Counted from the stretch's first letter, positions 40,523-49,531 are shown. The stretch: DNA of 64,000 nucleotides from Staphylococcus carnosus (GCF_900458435.1 NZ_UHCT01000001.1:1550001-1614000); one strand, 5' to 3'. Program-made: numbers and translations. Notes: generated from the sequence alone by a model not told the origin.

Positions 40523-40894
40523 ATGCAATCCCCTATGACTCAAACATCGGAATCTATATTCTATTATGAATTGCATCGAAAACAATTATTAAATCAAGTG
40601 AAAAAGCACTATGATTTAAAATTGAATGATTTATTATTCCTTAAACATTTACTTGCTTGCGATAGTACTTGCATTCCATTATATCAAGTAAAAAGAAATT
40701 TAACATTTAGTTTAATGGAAGTACATAAATCTCTAACAACGTTAACTGACCAGCGCATTATAGGGAAAAAACGCTCTAATGAAGATGAGAGAAAAGTGTT
40801 TATTACCCTGACTGAAGAACAAATTGAAAAAATCAAACAATTATTGAATGAATTTGAAGTCTTGCAACAAAACGTCTTGCAAGGAATGAACTAA
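40523..40894 (+). CDS. SarA-family transcriptional regulator
   Basis: 123-residue winged-helix protein. The wing region KKRSNEDERKVFITLTEEQIEKI corresponds to the diagnostic KKRNxxDERTV block of SarA/SarR, preceded by a helix-turn-helix (IPLYQVKRNLTFSLMEVHKSLTTLTDQRII). Such proteins control virulence and cell-wall genes in staphylococci; its targets are unknown. ATG 40523 follows AGAGGTG, and the frame extends 12 codons upstream without a site. Its position beside a DeoR-type sensor and a NERD protein suggests local control, but that is inference. Confidence 0.8.
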   Translation: MQSPMTQTSESIFYYELHRKQLLNQVKKHYDLKLNDLLFLKHLLACDSTCIPLYQVKRNLTFSLMEVHKSLTTLTDQRIIGKKRSNEDERKVFITLTEEQIEKIKQLLNEFEVLQQNVLQGMN

Positions 40895-40967
40895 ACTCAA
40901 ACTATTGGTTTTTGGTGTTTTCCCGAGAGCCTTATTAGTCAAACAAAACTATTAACTGACACAATTA

Positions 40968-41013
40968 TCGCAGTTTAAGCAAAACCAGCTATATTTTGCT
41001 TAAACTGCTTTTA
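40968..41013 (+). terminator. Intrinsic terminator after the SarA-family gene
   Basis: GCAGTTTAAGCAAAA / TTTTGCTTAAACTGC perfect 15-bp stem followed by a T-rich tail. Confidence 0.88.
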
Positions 41014-41136
41014 TATTGTCAAAATGTTGTCTTAATATAAACTTAAAGTCTAAATCATTGATTTTTATAAGTAAGAGATGGATTATAAGGGTACATCTAT
41101 ATTTGTAACTATTTTTTTATTAAGGAATGATTTTTT

Positions 41137-41994
41137 ATGTTCATATCAGTACTGTTAGTAGCAATCATTATTTTGCTGCTAGTTATAATTTTTGTATCTA
41201 GAGGAATCATGCAACATAGATTAGATACAGAAATCTATTCTAAAAACCAACTTGTCAGCAAAGTTAATACATTACGTTCAGAGGTTGCAGCTCTACGAAG
41301 TGATAAAATTAATGATGATAAACAACAACATCACTATGGTATTCGTAAAGCTAAACAAGAACTTAATGATATCCTAGAAAAATTTAAAGCTGAAGGCAAG
41401 ATTAAATTTTTCCACATTATTGCAACTGGCAACTTGGCAGTTAAACATCCTTTATTTGAGCAACTTCGTTCATTTGATTACATTGTCATTACGGACAAAG
41501 GTCTCTTGAATATCGATGTCAAAAACTGGAAAGAAAAAACATTCTATCATTTTAGTACAGAGCCGGAAAATGATATTGAAGTTGCAAATGACAATCTAGA
41601 TCAAATTGTGGGTCAATATATTGTTAACCAATATCAAAGTCAATTCCAATCATCTAGAAGAGATATTTATACTTTCACTGAAAAAATCAAAGACAATCGT
41701 GTAGAATTTGATTTTTATGATCACGATCCTTATTTATCTGCTGCAGTTAATTCAAAAGAATTAAAAGATGCTTATGAAAAACAATTCAACGAAAAAATCA
41801 CAAGTGTCGGTGTAGTATACTTCAGTGACGGTTCAATCAATATTATTGACGGCCCTGCCGAACGAGAAAAATATGTAGCAACAGCTTCATCTAAACGTTC
41901 ACTTAAAGATGCTGTCGAAGAAATGATAGCTCAATCTAAACATGATATCTCAGAAAAAGATAGTGATACAATTATCGATTATCTTAATCAGTAA
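41137..41994 (+). CDS. Membrane-anchored NERD-domain protein
   Basis: 285-residue protein: one N-terminal membrane helix (about 2-21), a short coiled-coil stretch (about 35-60) and a NERD (nuclease-related) domain (about 70-190). The core FDYIVITDKGLLNIDVKNW carries Asp114, Asp127 and Lys129 in the D...DxK pattern of restriction-like folds, so nuclease chemistry is possible. The final 90 residues have no motif I recognise. Start ATG follows AAGGAATG. NERD proteins occur in DNA processing and phage-defence settings, but no partner gene is visible here. A bidirectional terminator follows. Confidence 0.75.
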   Translation: MFISVLLVAIIILLLVIIFVSRGIMQHRLDTEIYSKNQLVSKVNTLRSEVAALRSDKINDDKQQHHYGIRKAKQELNDILEKFKAEGKIKFFHIIATGNLAVKHPLFEQLRSFDYIVITDKGLLNIDVKNWKEKTFYHFSTEPENDIEVANDNLDQIVGQYIVNQYQSQFQSSRRDIYTFTEKIKDNRVEFDFYDHDPYLSAAVNSKELKDAYEKQFNEKITSVGVVYFSDGSINIIDGPAEREKYVATASSKRSLKDAVEEMIAQSKHDISEKDSDTIIDYLNQ

Positions 41995-42010
41995 AACTTA
42001 AATGTATAAA

Positions 42011-42047
42011 CAAGAAAACCGAGGAGATATTTTCTCCTCGGTTCTTA
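42011..42047. terminator. Bidirectional terminator between the NERD and siderophore-binding genes
   Basis: ACCGAGGAGA / TCTCCTCGGT perfect stem with A-rich and T-rich flanks, between convergent genes. Confidence 0.9.
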
Positions 42048-42064
42048 TTTGTTAGAGCACGTTA

Positions 42065-42916
42065 TTATTTAAATTCACTTAATTCTTTCACAATGCTTTC
42101 AGAAGCAATCAATCCTCTTGATTTAGCCCAAGCTAATCTTCCTACTTGATGCACTTTATCATTTTCAACTGCTTTGATTTTCTTGTATGCATCAGAATTT
42201 TTAAGTTTGTCTAAAGCATTTTCATCTTCTTTATCTGACATAATAATTAATCGTTCTGGATCTAATTCTGCAAGTTGATCTGGAGTCATTTGTAAATAAG
42301 GTCCATCTAAATATGGTTTGTATTTATTAGCATCTTTTTGATCTAATGGTATATCAAAACCTAAAATTTCTAAGAATTGACCTACATAACTTTTATCACT
42401 ATGGGCAGCAACACCGATTTTCGCTGGTACCACTGGTAAAGTAGATAATTTTTTATCAATACTAATATTTTTAGACTCTTCATCCACTTTTTTATTGTGT
42501 TCTTCTAAACGCGCTTTACCTTCATCTTCTTTTGATACAGCTTGGCTGACAACTTTAAATGCTTCTAAATTTTCTTTGTAATCGCCGCCGAAACTATTCA
42601 ATAAAATTGTAGGTGTAATTTTATTTAGTTCATCATAAATATCTTTATGACGTGTGCTATCTGCAATAATTAATTGCGGCTCTGCTTCACGAAGTTTATC
42701 AAGGTCAGGATTTTCACGGTCTCCAACTGAAATATAATCATCCAAGTGCTTGCGAACAGGTTCAATGATATTTTCTTTATTTCCATCATCTGCAATTGCG
42801 ACTGGACTAATGCCAAGTGCTACTAAATCATCAATAAATGAAAATTCTAATGCTGCAACTCTTTCGATGTTATCTGCAACTTTAGTTACACCTGCTACAT
42901 TATTTACTTCAACCAT
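42065..42916 (-). CDS. FecB/TroA-like siderophore-binding protein lacking a signal peptide
   Basis: 283-residue protein with the full fold of iron-siderophore ABC-transporter binding proteins: RVAALEFSFIDDLVALGISPVAI, PDLDKLREAEPQLIIAD, ITPTILL and the C-terminal LAELDPERLIIMSDKED and GRLAWAKSRGLIAS. The start ATG 42916 (MVEVNNVAGV) follows AGGAGG, and the protein begins directly with the mature domain. There is no signal sequence or lipobox cysteine, and translating the upstream DNA in all minus-strand frames gives none. No permease or ATPase genes are adjacent. A cytoplasmic binding protein or an orphan remnant are both possible. Confidence 0.75.
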   Translation of the reverse strand: MVEVNNVAGVTKVADNIERVAALEFSFIDDLVALGISPVAIADDGNKENIIEPVRKHLDDYISVGDRENPDLDKLREAEPQLIIADSTRHKDIYDELNKITPTILLNSFGGDYKENLEAFKVVSQAVSKEDEGKARLEEHNKKVDEESKNISIDKKLSTLPVVPAKIGVAAHSDKSYVGQFLEILGFDIPLDQKDANKYKPYLDGPYLQMTPDQLAELDPERLIIMSDKEDENALDKLKNSDAYKKIKAVENDKVHQVGRLAWAKSRGLIASESIVKELSEFK

Positions 42917-43011
42917 AAAAATAAAACCTCCTATAATTACTTTCATATTTAGTCTACCCGCTTCACCTATTAAGAAACTTTATACACTTTCTCAACCTGC
43001 ACCTATTACAA

Positions 43012-43063
43012 AATAAAATAGGAACAATACCCTTTTGTATAATTCCAAAAAGATATTGTCCCT
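43012..43063 (-). terminator. Intrinsic terminator of the nuclease gene
   Basis: Minus-strand GGGACAATA / TATTGTTCC hairpin with a TATTTTATTTT tail, 12 bp past the stop. Confidence 0.75.
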
Positions 43064-43074
43064 ATTTGCTCAAT

Positions 43075-43617
43075 TTAATTCGATCGACTCCAAATATTGA
43101 GATTTTGATCTTGAGCCTGTTTTTGTGCTTCTTTAAAAACTTCTCTATATTTGCCATTCGGCGCAAAATATTTTTCTCTTGCCAGTCCTTTTTCGACTAA
43201 TTCTTTATTATACATATGATCTTTATCCAACCACACATATACTAAATCTCGACCATATTGGTCATGTTTTTCTTTATCATATTCTAAGTATACTGTTTTA
43301 TGATTTAATGTTTTTTTAGAATAATCCGAAGCTTCTTTACCATAAGGCTGCACCGGTGTATTAGGCTTCACTGTTTCCGGTGTATCCATACCGATCATTC
43401 TCACTTTTATTTCTTTGCCATTTTTGTCAGTTGCGATGAATGTATCGCCATCGATGACACGTTTAACTTGTACTTCTTCTTTATCACCCATTGAACCGCC
43501 GCTGATATGTGAACCAGAATTCTTAAAAGGTCCTGAATGATTAAAATACTGGAATCCCAAAATGACAAGCGCAATTACAACGACAGTCAGGATTGTTGAT
43601 AAGGATTTTTGTTTCAA
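43075..43617 (-). CDS. nuc: Thermonuclease (SNase family), membrane-anchored
   Basis: 180-residue staphylococcal nuclease-fold enzyme that cuts DNA and RNA in a calcium-dependent way. N-terminal hydrophobic anchor (about 9-24), a linker, then the SNase domain (about 48-178): VKRVIDGDTFIA, RMIGMDTPET (Arg73, Glu81) and DQYGRDLVYVW (Arg123), which fit the catalytic Arg-Glu-Arg triad. Size and context next to the aspartokinase/hom region match S. aureus Nuc2, the surface-bound paralogue. Start TTG 43617 behind AGGTGG. Confidence 0.93.
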   Translation of the reverse strand: MKQKSLSTILTVVVIALVILGFQYFNHSGPFKNSGSHISGGSMGDKEEVQVKRVIDGDTFIATDKNGKEIKVRMIGMDTPETVKPNTPVQPYGKEASDYSKKTLNHKTVYLEYDKEKHDQYGRDLVYVWLDKDHMYNKELVEKGLAREKYFAPNGKYREVFKEAQKQAQDQNLNIWSRSN

Positions 43618-43751
43618 AATTAACCACCTGCTTATTTATTAAATTGTACACCGACCTATCATACCGTTTTCCGAATAATATCGTCAATTCTCTAGAGCAA
43701 TAAAATTTGATATGATAGAGATAATATTAAAAAGAACGAGGAGGCTCCTTG

Positions 43752-43982
43752 ATGAATGCCATCAGAGAAAATTTAGTGACGATTGCAGCAGTCGCTGTAG
43801 CAATTGTAGTAGGTTTAATCTTGCAATACGTATTTAAACTGCCATTACTAGTTACAGCAGTAATCGGTGTGTTAATGGGAATGTTAATCGGTTTTATTAT
43901 GTTTGTCATCCAACAAAAACAAGCAAAACACCGCAAAAATGATGATAATGAAAATAACAGTACAAAACATAAAAGAAAGTAA
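43752..43982 (+). CDS. Small two-helix membrane protein, 76 aa (hypothetical)
   Basis: Begins MNAIRENLVTIAAVAVAIVV: two hydrophobic helices (about 8-25 and 30-52) and a basic, polar tail (QQKQAKHRKNDDNENNSTKH). ATG 43752 follows GAGGAGGCTCC; the frame could also begin one codon earlier at TTG. I do not recognise the family. Divergent from nuc and separated from cls by a bidirectional terminator. Confidence 0.75.
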   Translation: MNAIRENLVTIAAVAVAIVVGLILQYVFKLPLLVTAVIGVLMGMLIGFIMFVIQQKQAKHRKNDDNENNSTKHKRK

Positions 43983-44024
43983 AAAATTCCAGCTCATCCT
44001 GAAAACAGGATAGCTGGAATTTTC
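43983..44024. terminator. Bidirectional terminator between the 76-aa gene and cls
   Basis: AAAATTCCAGCTCATCCTG / CAGGATAGCTGGAATTTT near-perfect stem between convergent genes. Confidence 0.92.
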
Positions 44025-44028
44025 ATCT

Positions 44029-45598
44029 CTATAGAATTGGTGTAATCAATTTAGAGAAACCTTCTTTTAGTTTAATCCAATTAGAACGTTCTGCATAACG
44101 CGATTTCGTCAATTGTGTAGATAGTGTAACATCATGTTCAAATGCTTTACGCAATTCTACTGCAATATCTTTATTATACATAAATGCATTAACTTCAAAA
44201 TTAAGTTCAAAACTTCTAAAGTCCATATTAGCTGAACCGACACTTGCTACTTCATCATCAATGACCATTACTTTAGAATGAATAAAGCCATTGTTATAAG
44301 TATAAATTTTAACCCCAGCATCTAACAGCTCTGCTGCATGGTAATATGTCGCCCAGTATACAAAAGGATGATCTGGCATATCAGGTATCATTAAATGTAC
44401 ATCCACACCTGAATTTGCTGCCATTTTAATCGCATTAATATATGAATTATCCGGAATGAAATAAGGACTTTGCATATAAATAGAATTTCTAGCTGAATTA
44501 ATCATTTTTGTATAGCCGAATTCAATTTCATGCCATGTATCATCCGGACCACTTGATGCAATCTGAATTGAAACATCCCCTTCTTCATCTTTCACAGGGA
44601 AGTACGCTGGTTTCAATTTTAAATGTTCACGTTTTGATTGAGAGTTCCAATCCATTATAAAGCGGAGTTGCAATGCATCCACAGCATTTCCTTTTATTCT
44701 GGCATGTGTGTCTCTCCAATAACCAAACTTTTTACTTAAACCTAAGTATTCATCTCCGATATTAAAACCGCCGATATAGCCGACTTCTCCATCGATAACA
44801 ACAATTTTTCTGTGATTTCGGTTATTTGCTCTAAAGTTAATCAACGGTAACTTACTCGCAAAGAATGACTCTACTTGACCGCCTAATTTTCTAAAGCGTT
44901 TAAATTCTCTGATACTTAGGTTTTTAGATCCTAAATCATCATATAGTAATAATACTTCGACACCTTCTTCAAGCTTTTGCTCTAAAGCGTTTAAATTCTC
45001 TGATACTTAGGTTTTTAGATCCTAAATCATCATATAGTAATAATACTTCGACACCTTCTTCAAGCTTTTGCTCTAAAGCGTCTATAATTCTATGACCTAA
45101 GCCATCTAATTCAAATGTGTAATACTCTAAATGAATATGATTTTTAGCCTGCAAAATATCTTCAATCATTTTATCGTATAGTTTATGACCATCTACGAAA
45201 ATTTCAACATCATTATCTTCAGTTAAAAAGGCTGGTTGACGTGTTAATAACATATTAACCAAATCATGATGTTTTTCAACGATTTCATTATCAGTTTGCA
45301 GGTTATTATGTTTAACTTGATATCTTTGCTCGTTTAAAATATTTTCAAACTCTTCTATATCCTTACGGTAATTTTTATAAAGCTTATTTTTCGATACGCC
45401 TCTTCCAAATAAAATATATAGGAAGAATCCTAAAACCGGTGCGATAAATAAAATAAATAGCCATGCCCAAGTCGAACTTGTACTACTATCTTTAATAAAG
45501 ATAATATTAAAGGCAACAATAAGGTTAAGTATCGTAAACAGAATGAAAATGCCTGTTAAGATATCACCGAATAAGCCCGGTACCTCAAATGCAAACAT
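44029..45598 (-). pseudogene. cls: Cardiolipin synthase gene broken by a 91-bp tandem duplication
   Basis: Cardiolipin synthase condenses two phosphatidylglycerols. The 5' part (45598 to about 44969; ATG behind AAGGAG) encodes the two N-terminal membrane helices and the first part of the phospholipase D domain, then runs into a stop after KRFRAKA. The 3' part (44029-44844 from an internal ATG) carries both catalytic HKD motifs: [10 protein letters not shown] and [13 protein letters not shown] with [10 protein letters not shown]. Between them the DNA repeats 91 bp exactly, shifting frame. Removing one copy rejoins [17 protein letters not shown] in frame. As it stands no full enzyme can be made, though loss of one repeat copy would restore it. 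Confidence 0.9.
44890..45080. repeat. Exact 91-bp tandem direct repeat inside cls
   Basis: Copies at 44891-44981 and 44982-45072 are identical. The short word TCTAAAGCG occurs at the left edge, at the junction and again just after the second copy (45072-45080). The ancestral gene therefore had TCTAAAGCG at two places 91 bp apart, as expected for duplication by replication slippage. Confidence 0.97.
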
Positions 45599-45882
45599 AT
45601 GCTCACACTCCTTCTTTCTCATTTTTAATCTTTTGCTAGGTTAGATAAAAACATTCTAAGCATTAAAAAATACTTTTATTATTGTATAACTAAAAAGATA
45701 GGTTATAAAGATATGTAGCCATTTTAACATCTTTATAACGACATTACTTCAACCACCCTCACACAAGGTTTCAAAATGTGTAAAATGTAGATATTTTTTC
45801 AGAGAATGAACGAAAAATCTGAAATTATCATGTTTAACTGAGTAACGGAATAGGTATTATTGATATTAAGGAGTGATGATAA

Positions 45883-46242
45883 ATGCCAAACACACAAAAA
45901 ATTAAGAATTATTTGAATGAGAAAGTTGAATTTATTAATGAAACATTTGATGATTTATACCAAAACGCAATCAACCCTAACAACAAAGATATTTCTAAAT
46001 CTGAAATTATCTTATTAAGTGAAATTTTCTCAACTTTAGAAGCAGTAGATGGTTTTGTATCAACTCATGATGATGTCGAAAATTTAGAATTTAAATCTTA
46101 CGCACAAGAAGCGCGTAAATTTTATGATGAATTAGCGAGACTTGCAAGTGATGAAACAAAAGACAAATCACATTTAGGTCAAGAATTCGAAAATTATTTA
46201 AATAAATATGAAGATGTTGTTGCTAAAATCAGCAACCTTTAA
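45883..46242 (+). CDS. Conserved hypothetical protein, 119 aa
   Basis: Acidic, mostly helical soluble protein (MPNTQKIKNYLNEKVEFINE at the start) without signal, cysteine or known motif. ATG 45883 follows AAGGAGTG. I do not recognise the family. It stands alone between cls and glnR, with its own terminator, so it is probably a single-gene unit. Confidence 0.75.
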   Translation: MPNTQKIKNYLNEKVEFINETFDDLYQNAINPNNKDISKSEIILLSEIFSTLEAVDGFVSTHDDVENLEFKSYAQEARKFYDELARLASDETKDKSHLGQEFENYLNKYEDVVAKISNL

Positions 46243-46255
46243 TTTAATATGCGAT

Positions 46256-46297
46256 AAAAATCAGGCGTGCTTTAACTAGCATTGCCTGATTTTTTAA
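46256..46297 (+). terminator. Intrinsic terminator after the 119-aa gene
   Basis: AAATCAGGCGTGC / GCATTGCCTGATTT hairpin followed by T6. Confidence 0.9.
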
Positions 46298-46311
46298 TGA
46301 TTAATTTTGAC

Positions 46312-46326
46312 AATTTACAGAAAATT
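46312..46326. promoter_or_regulatory. CodY-box-like site upstream of glnRA
   Basis: AATTTACAGAAAATT matches the CodY consensus AATTTTCWGAAAATT at 14 of 15 positions, 80 bp upstream of the glnR -35 element. Binding is inferred. Confidence 0.5.
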
Positions 46327-46384
46327 CACACTTGTGTAGCAACACACCCTCTCAAACCCTTAATGTAACAGCATTTAATAGACA

Positions 46385-46401
46385 TGTCAGAAAACCTTAC
46401 A
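46385..46401. promoter_or_regulatory. GlnR operator
   Basis: TGTCAGAAAACCTTACA is a full match to the GlnR/TnrA consensus TGTNA-N7-TNACA, 6 bp upstream of the glnR -35 element, as expected for autorepression. Confidence 0.8.
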
Positions 46402-46406
46402 TATTT

Positions 46407-46435
46407 TTGTAATGCTGAAAAAATTATGCTAAATT
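46407..46435 (+). promoter_or_regulatory. glnRA promoter
   Basis: TTGTAA (46407-46412), 17 bp, TAAATT (46430-46435) with an extended TGC before the -10. Confidence 0.65.
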
Positions 46436-46468
46436 AATAACAAGTTCAAAAATAGAGGTGATGGAACA

Positions 46469-46834
46469 TTGTCAAAAGATGCATTGCGCAGAAATATGGC
46501 CGTCTTCTCTATGAGTGTCGTAAATCAGTTAACTGAACTGACACCTAGACAGATACGTTATTACGAAACACATGGACTCATTAAACCAGAGAGAACATCA
46601 GGCAACAAAAGACTATTTTCAATGAATGATTTAGATCGCTTATTAGAAATCAAACATCTCTTAGAAAAAGGGTTTAATTTAAAAGCTATCAAACAGATTT
46701 TAATGAATGACGATAGTCATTTATCAAATGAAGAAATCGCATTGAGAAAACATGTTATCGTAGAAGCAACACAGAAACCGCAGCAAGAAGCTATACCGTT
46801 AAATCGAGGAGACCTTTCTCGATTTATCAAATAA
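46469..46834 (+). CDS. glnR: MerR-family glutamine synthetase repressor GlnR
   Basis: 121-residue nitrogen regulator. MerR winged helix (LTPRQIRYYETHGLIKPERTSGNKRLFSMNDLDRLLEIKHLLEKG) and a C-terminal tail ending NRGDLSRFIK, the region through which feedback-inhibited glutamine synthetase acts. Start TTG 46469 follows AGAGGTGATGG. It lies 18 bp upstream of glnA and is co-transcribed with it from a promoter carrying a GlnR box. Confidence 0.95.
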   Translation: MSKDALRRNMAVFSMSVVNQLTELTPRQIRYYETHGLIKPERTSGNKRLFSMNDLDRLLEIKHLLEKGFNLKAIKQILMNDDSHLSNEEIALRKHVIVEATQKPQQEAIPLNRGDLSRFIK

Positions 46835-46852
46835 TACATTGGAGGATTTATA

Positions 46853-48193
46853 ATGCCAAAACGTTCATTTACGAAAGATGATATCCGCAGATTTGCTACT
46901 GAAGAAAATGTAAGATACTTACGCTTACAATTCACTGATATTTTAGGAACAATCAAAAATGTTGAAGTACCTGTCAGTCAATTAGAAAAAGTATTAGATA
47001 ATGAAATGATGTTTGATGGTTCATCAATTGAAGGTTTCGTAAGAATTGAAGAATCAGATATGTACTTATGCCCTGACTTAGATACTTGGGTAATTTTCCC
47101 TTGGACAGCTGGACAAGGAAAAGTTGCACGTTTAATCTGTGACGTTTATACAACAGATGGCGAACCATTTGCTGGTGATCCGCGTAATAACTTGAAACGT
47201 GTACTTAGAGAAATGGAAGAATTAGGATTTACAGACTTCAATTTAGGACCTGAACCTGAATTCTTCTTATTCAAATTAGATGAAAAAGGCGAACCTACTT
47301 TAGAATTGAATGACCACGGTGGCTATTTTGACTTAGCACCTACTGATTTAGGTGAAAACTGCCGTCGTGATATCGTATTAGAACTTGAAGATATGGGATT
47401 CGATATTGAAGCCAGTCACCATGAAGTTGCACCTGGCCAACATGAAATCGACTTCAAATACGCTGATGCTGTCACTGCATGCGACAACATCCAAACATTC
47501 AAATTAGTAGTTAAAACAATCGCACGTAAACATAACTTGCATGCTACATTTATGCCAAAACCATTGTTCGGCGTTAACGGAAGCGGAATGCACTTCAACG
47601 TTTCTTTATTCAAAGGAAAAGAAAATGCATTCTATGATCCGAACGGCAGAGAACAAATGACTGAAGAAGCTTACCAATTTATTGCTGGTATCTTGAAAAA
47701 TGCACGTGGATTCACTGCAGTCTGCAACCCGCTTGTAAACTCTTATAAACGTTTAGTTCCAGGATACGAAGCACCTTGTTATATTGCTTGGAGTGGTAAA
47801 AACCGTTCTCCATTAGTACGTGTCCCTACTTCACGCGGTTTATCTACTCGTGTAGAAGTACGTTCAGTAGACCCTGCAGCTAACCCTTACATGGCTTTAG
47901 CAGCAATCTTAGAAGCTGGTTTAGACGGTATTAAAAACAAAATGAAAGTTTCAGAACCTGTAAACCAAAACATTTATGAAATGAACCGTGACGAACGTGA
48001 AGCAATCGGCATTGAAGATTTACCATCAACTCTATACACTGCATTGAAAGCAATGCGTGAAAACAAAACTATCAAAGATGCTTTAGGTTCACATATCTAT
48101 AACCAATTCATCAACTCTAAATCAATTGAATGGGATTATTATAGAACTCAAGTCTCTGAATGGGAAAGAGAACAATACATGAAATTGTATTAA
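46853..48193 (+). CDS. glnA: Glutamine synthetase type I
   Basis: 446-residue GSI-alpha enzyme making glutamine from glutamate, ammonia and ATP. Seen: [20 protein letters not shown] with the feedback-sensing arginine, the metal and glutamate sites EPEFFLF and [25 protein letters not shown], and the Glu-flap sequence [17 protein letters not shown]. There is no adenylylation-type extension, in line with control by feedback and GlnR. ATG follows TTGGAGG. Its feedback-inhibited form would activate GlnR. Confidence 0.98.
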   Translation: MPKRSFTKDDIRRFATEENVRYLRLQFTDILGTIKNVEVPVSQLEKVLDNEMMFDGSSIEGFVRIEESDMYLCPDLDTWVIFPWTAGQGKVARLICDVYTTDGEPFAGDPRNNLKRVLREMEELGFTDFNLGPEPEFFLFKLDEKGEPTLELNDHGGYFDLAPTDLGENCRRDIVLELEDMGFDIEASHHEVAPGQHEIDFKYADAVTACDNIQTFKLVVKTIARKHNLHATFMPKPLFGVNGSGMHFNVSLFKGKENAFYDPNGREQMTEEAYQFIAGILKNARGFTAVCNPLVNSYKRLVPGYEAPCYIAWSGKNRSPLVRVPTSRGLSTRVEVRSVDPAANPYMALAAILEAGLDGIKNKMKVSEPVNQNIYEMNRDEREAIGIEDLPSTLYTALKAMRENKTIKDALGSHIYNQFINSKSIEWDYYRTQVSEWEREQYMKLY

Positions 48194-48238
48194 TCTTGAG
48201 AATAGCTTTATCGCACTTTGGTGCTAAACAAATGGGAT

Positions 48239-48270
48239 AAAAAAAGAGGCCTTTATTGGCCTCTTTTTTG
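48239..48270. terminator. Bidirectional terminator between glnA and the PLP-enzyme gene
   Basis: AAAAAAGAGGCC / GGCCTCTTTTTT perfect stem between convergent genes. Confidence 0.93.
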
Positions 48271-48292
48271 TTATCTTAAACTTTTATAAATA

Positions 48293-49531
48293 TTAAATAA
48301 GTCCTTCTTCGCTCATTTGTATCACTGCTCTTGTTACAGCAAGTTTAACATGTTCATATGTTAATCCGCCTTGTACATAGGCTTCATATGGAGGACGAAT
48401 TGGACCATCTGCTGAAAGTTCAATAGAAGAACCTTGCACAAAAGTACCTGCAGCCATAATAACGTCATCTTCATAACCTGGCATATAGCTTGGTTCTGGA
48501 CTAAAATGCGCATTAATCGGTGAAGCTGCTTGGATACATTGGCAAAAACGAATCATTTGCTCTGCTGTATCAAATTGAACTGTCTGTATTAAATCTGTTC
48601 TAGGTGTATCATAAGCCGGTACTGTACGCATGTTCAGCTTCGTAAGCAACAAGCTCGTAAATAAGGCACCTTTTAAACTTTGACTGACTACATGCGGTGC
48701 TAAAAAGAAACCTTGGTACATACTTGGTAATTCATCCAATGAAGCACCCGCTTCTCTCCCTATTCCAGGTGCCGTCAAACGATAACCGCATCTTTCGATC
48801 AAATCCAATCTTCCCGCAATATATCCGCCGATGCGCGCTAAACCGCCGCCTGGATTTTTAATTAATGATCCAGCAATTAAATCAGCACCCGCTTCAACAG
48901 GTTCTCTTTCTTCCACAAATTCACCATAACAATTATCTACAAATACAATCACTTCTGGATGCGCTGCTTTAATGTGAGTGATAGCACGTTCAATTTCATC
49001 TACTGTTAAAGAAGGACGTTGATCATATCCTTTTGAACGTTGAATGGCCACAACTTTAGTTTTCTCATTGATTGTCTCTAAAACCTGTTCCACATCGATA
49101 TAACCATCAAGTGATAACGGTACTTGGCGATACGCTACGCCATTTTCTTTCAAACTGCCAATACCATTCACATTTACGCCGATTACTTCTAAAAGTGTGT
49201 CATACGGATTTCCAGTTATATATAATAACTCGTCCCCATGCTTCAAACAGCTTTGTAATGCAATCGTAATCGCATGTGTACCTGAAATAATTTGCGGTCT
49301 GACCATGGCTGCTTCTGCTTTGAATGTTTGGGCGTATATCTCTTCGAGATGATCGCGGCCGATATCATCATAACCGTATCCTGTAGTTCCTTGTAAATCT
49401 GATTCAGATGCTTTCACAGCGTGAAATGCATCTAATACTTTCGCTTGATTGCAAAAAGCCCTTTCTTCTATATCTCTAAAAAAGGGCTGTAAAGTTGCTT
49501 CTGTTTCTTGAATCATTTGTTCTAAGTTCAT
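48293..49531 (-). CDS. PLP-dependent 'aluminium resistance' family protein (YnbB-like)
   Basis: 412-residue fold-type I PLP enzyme related to cystathionine/methionine gamma-lyases. Family motifs: TTGYGYDDIGRDHLEEIYAQTF, GTHAITIALQSCL, VFVDNCYGEFVEEREP and the PLP-lysine loop GSLIKNPGGGLARIGGYIAG. The 'aluminium resistance' name comes from one early phenotype; the true substrate is not known. ATG 49531 immediately follows the hflX stop, so the two are co-transcribed, as in Bacillus. Confidence 0.85.
   Translation of the reverse strand: MNLEQMIQETEATLQPFFRDIEERAFCNQAKVLDAFHAVKASESDLQGTTGYGYDDIGRDHLEEIYAQTFKAEAAMVRPQIISGTHAITIALQSCLKHGDELLYITGNPYDTLLEVIGVNVNGIGSLKENGVAYRQVPLSLDGYIDVEQVLETINEKTKVVAIQRSKGYDQRPSLTVDEIERAITHIKAAHPEVIVFVDNCYGEFVEEREPVEAGADLIAGSLIKNPGGGLARIGGYIAGRLDLIERCGYRLTAPGIGREAGASLDELPSMYQGFFLAPHVVSQSLKGALFTSLLLTKLNMRTVPAYDTPRTDLIQTVQFDTAEQMIRFCQCIQAASPINAHFSPEPSYMPGYEDDVIMAAGTFVQGSSIELSADGPIRPPYEAYVQGGLTYEHVKLAVTRAVIQMSEEGLI

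Noticed and set aside
44029..45598. Programmed frameshift joining the two cls parts
   Set aside because: The parts are separated by a duplicated 91-bp block, not by a slippery site; an exact tandem repeat explains the break.
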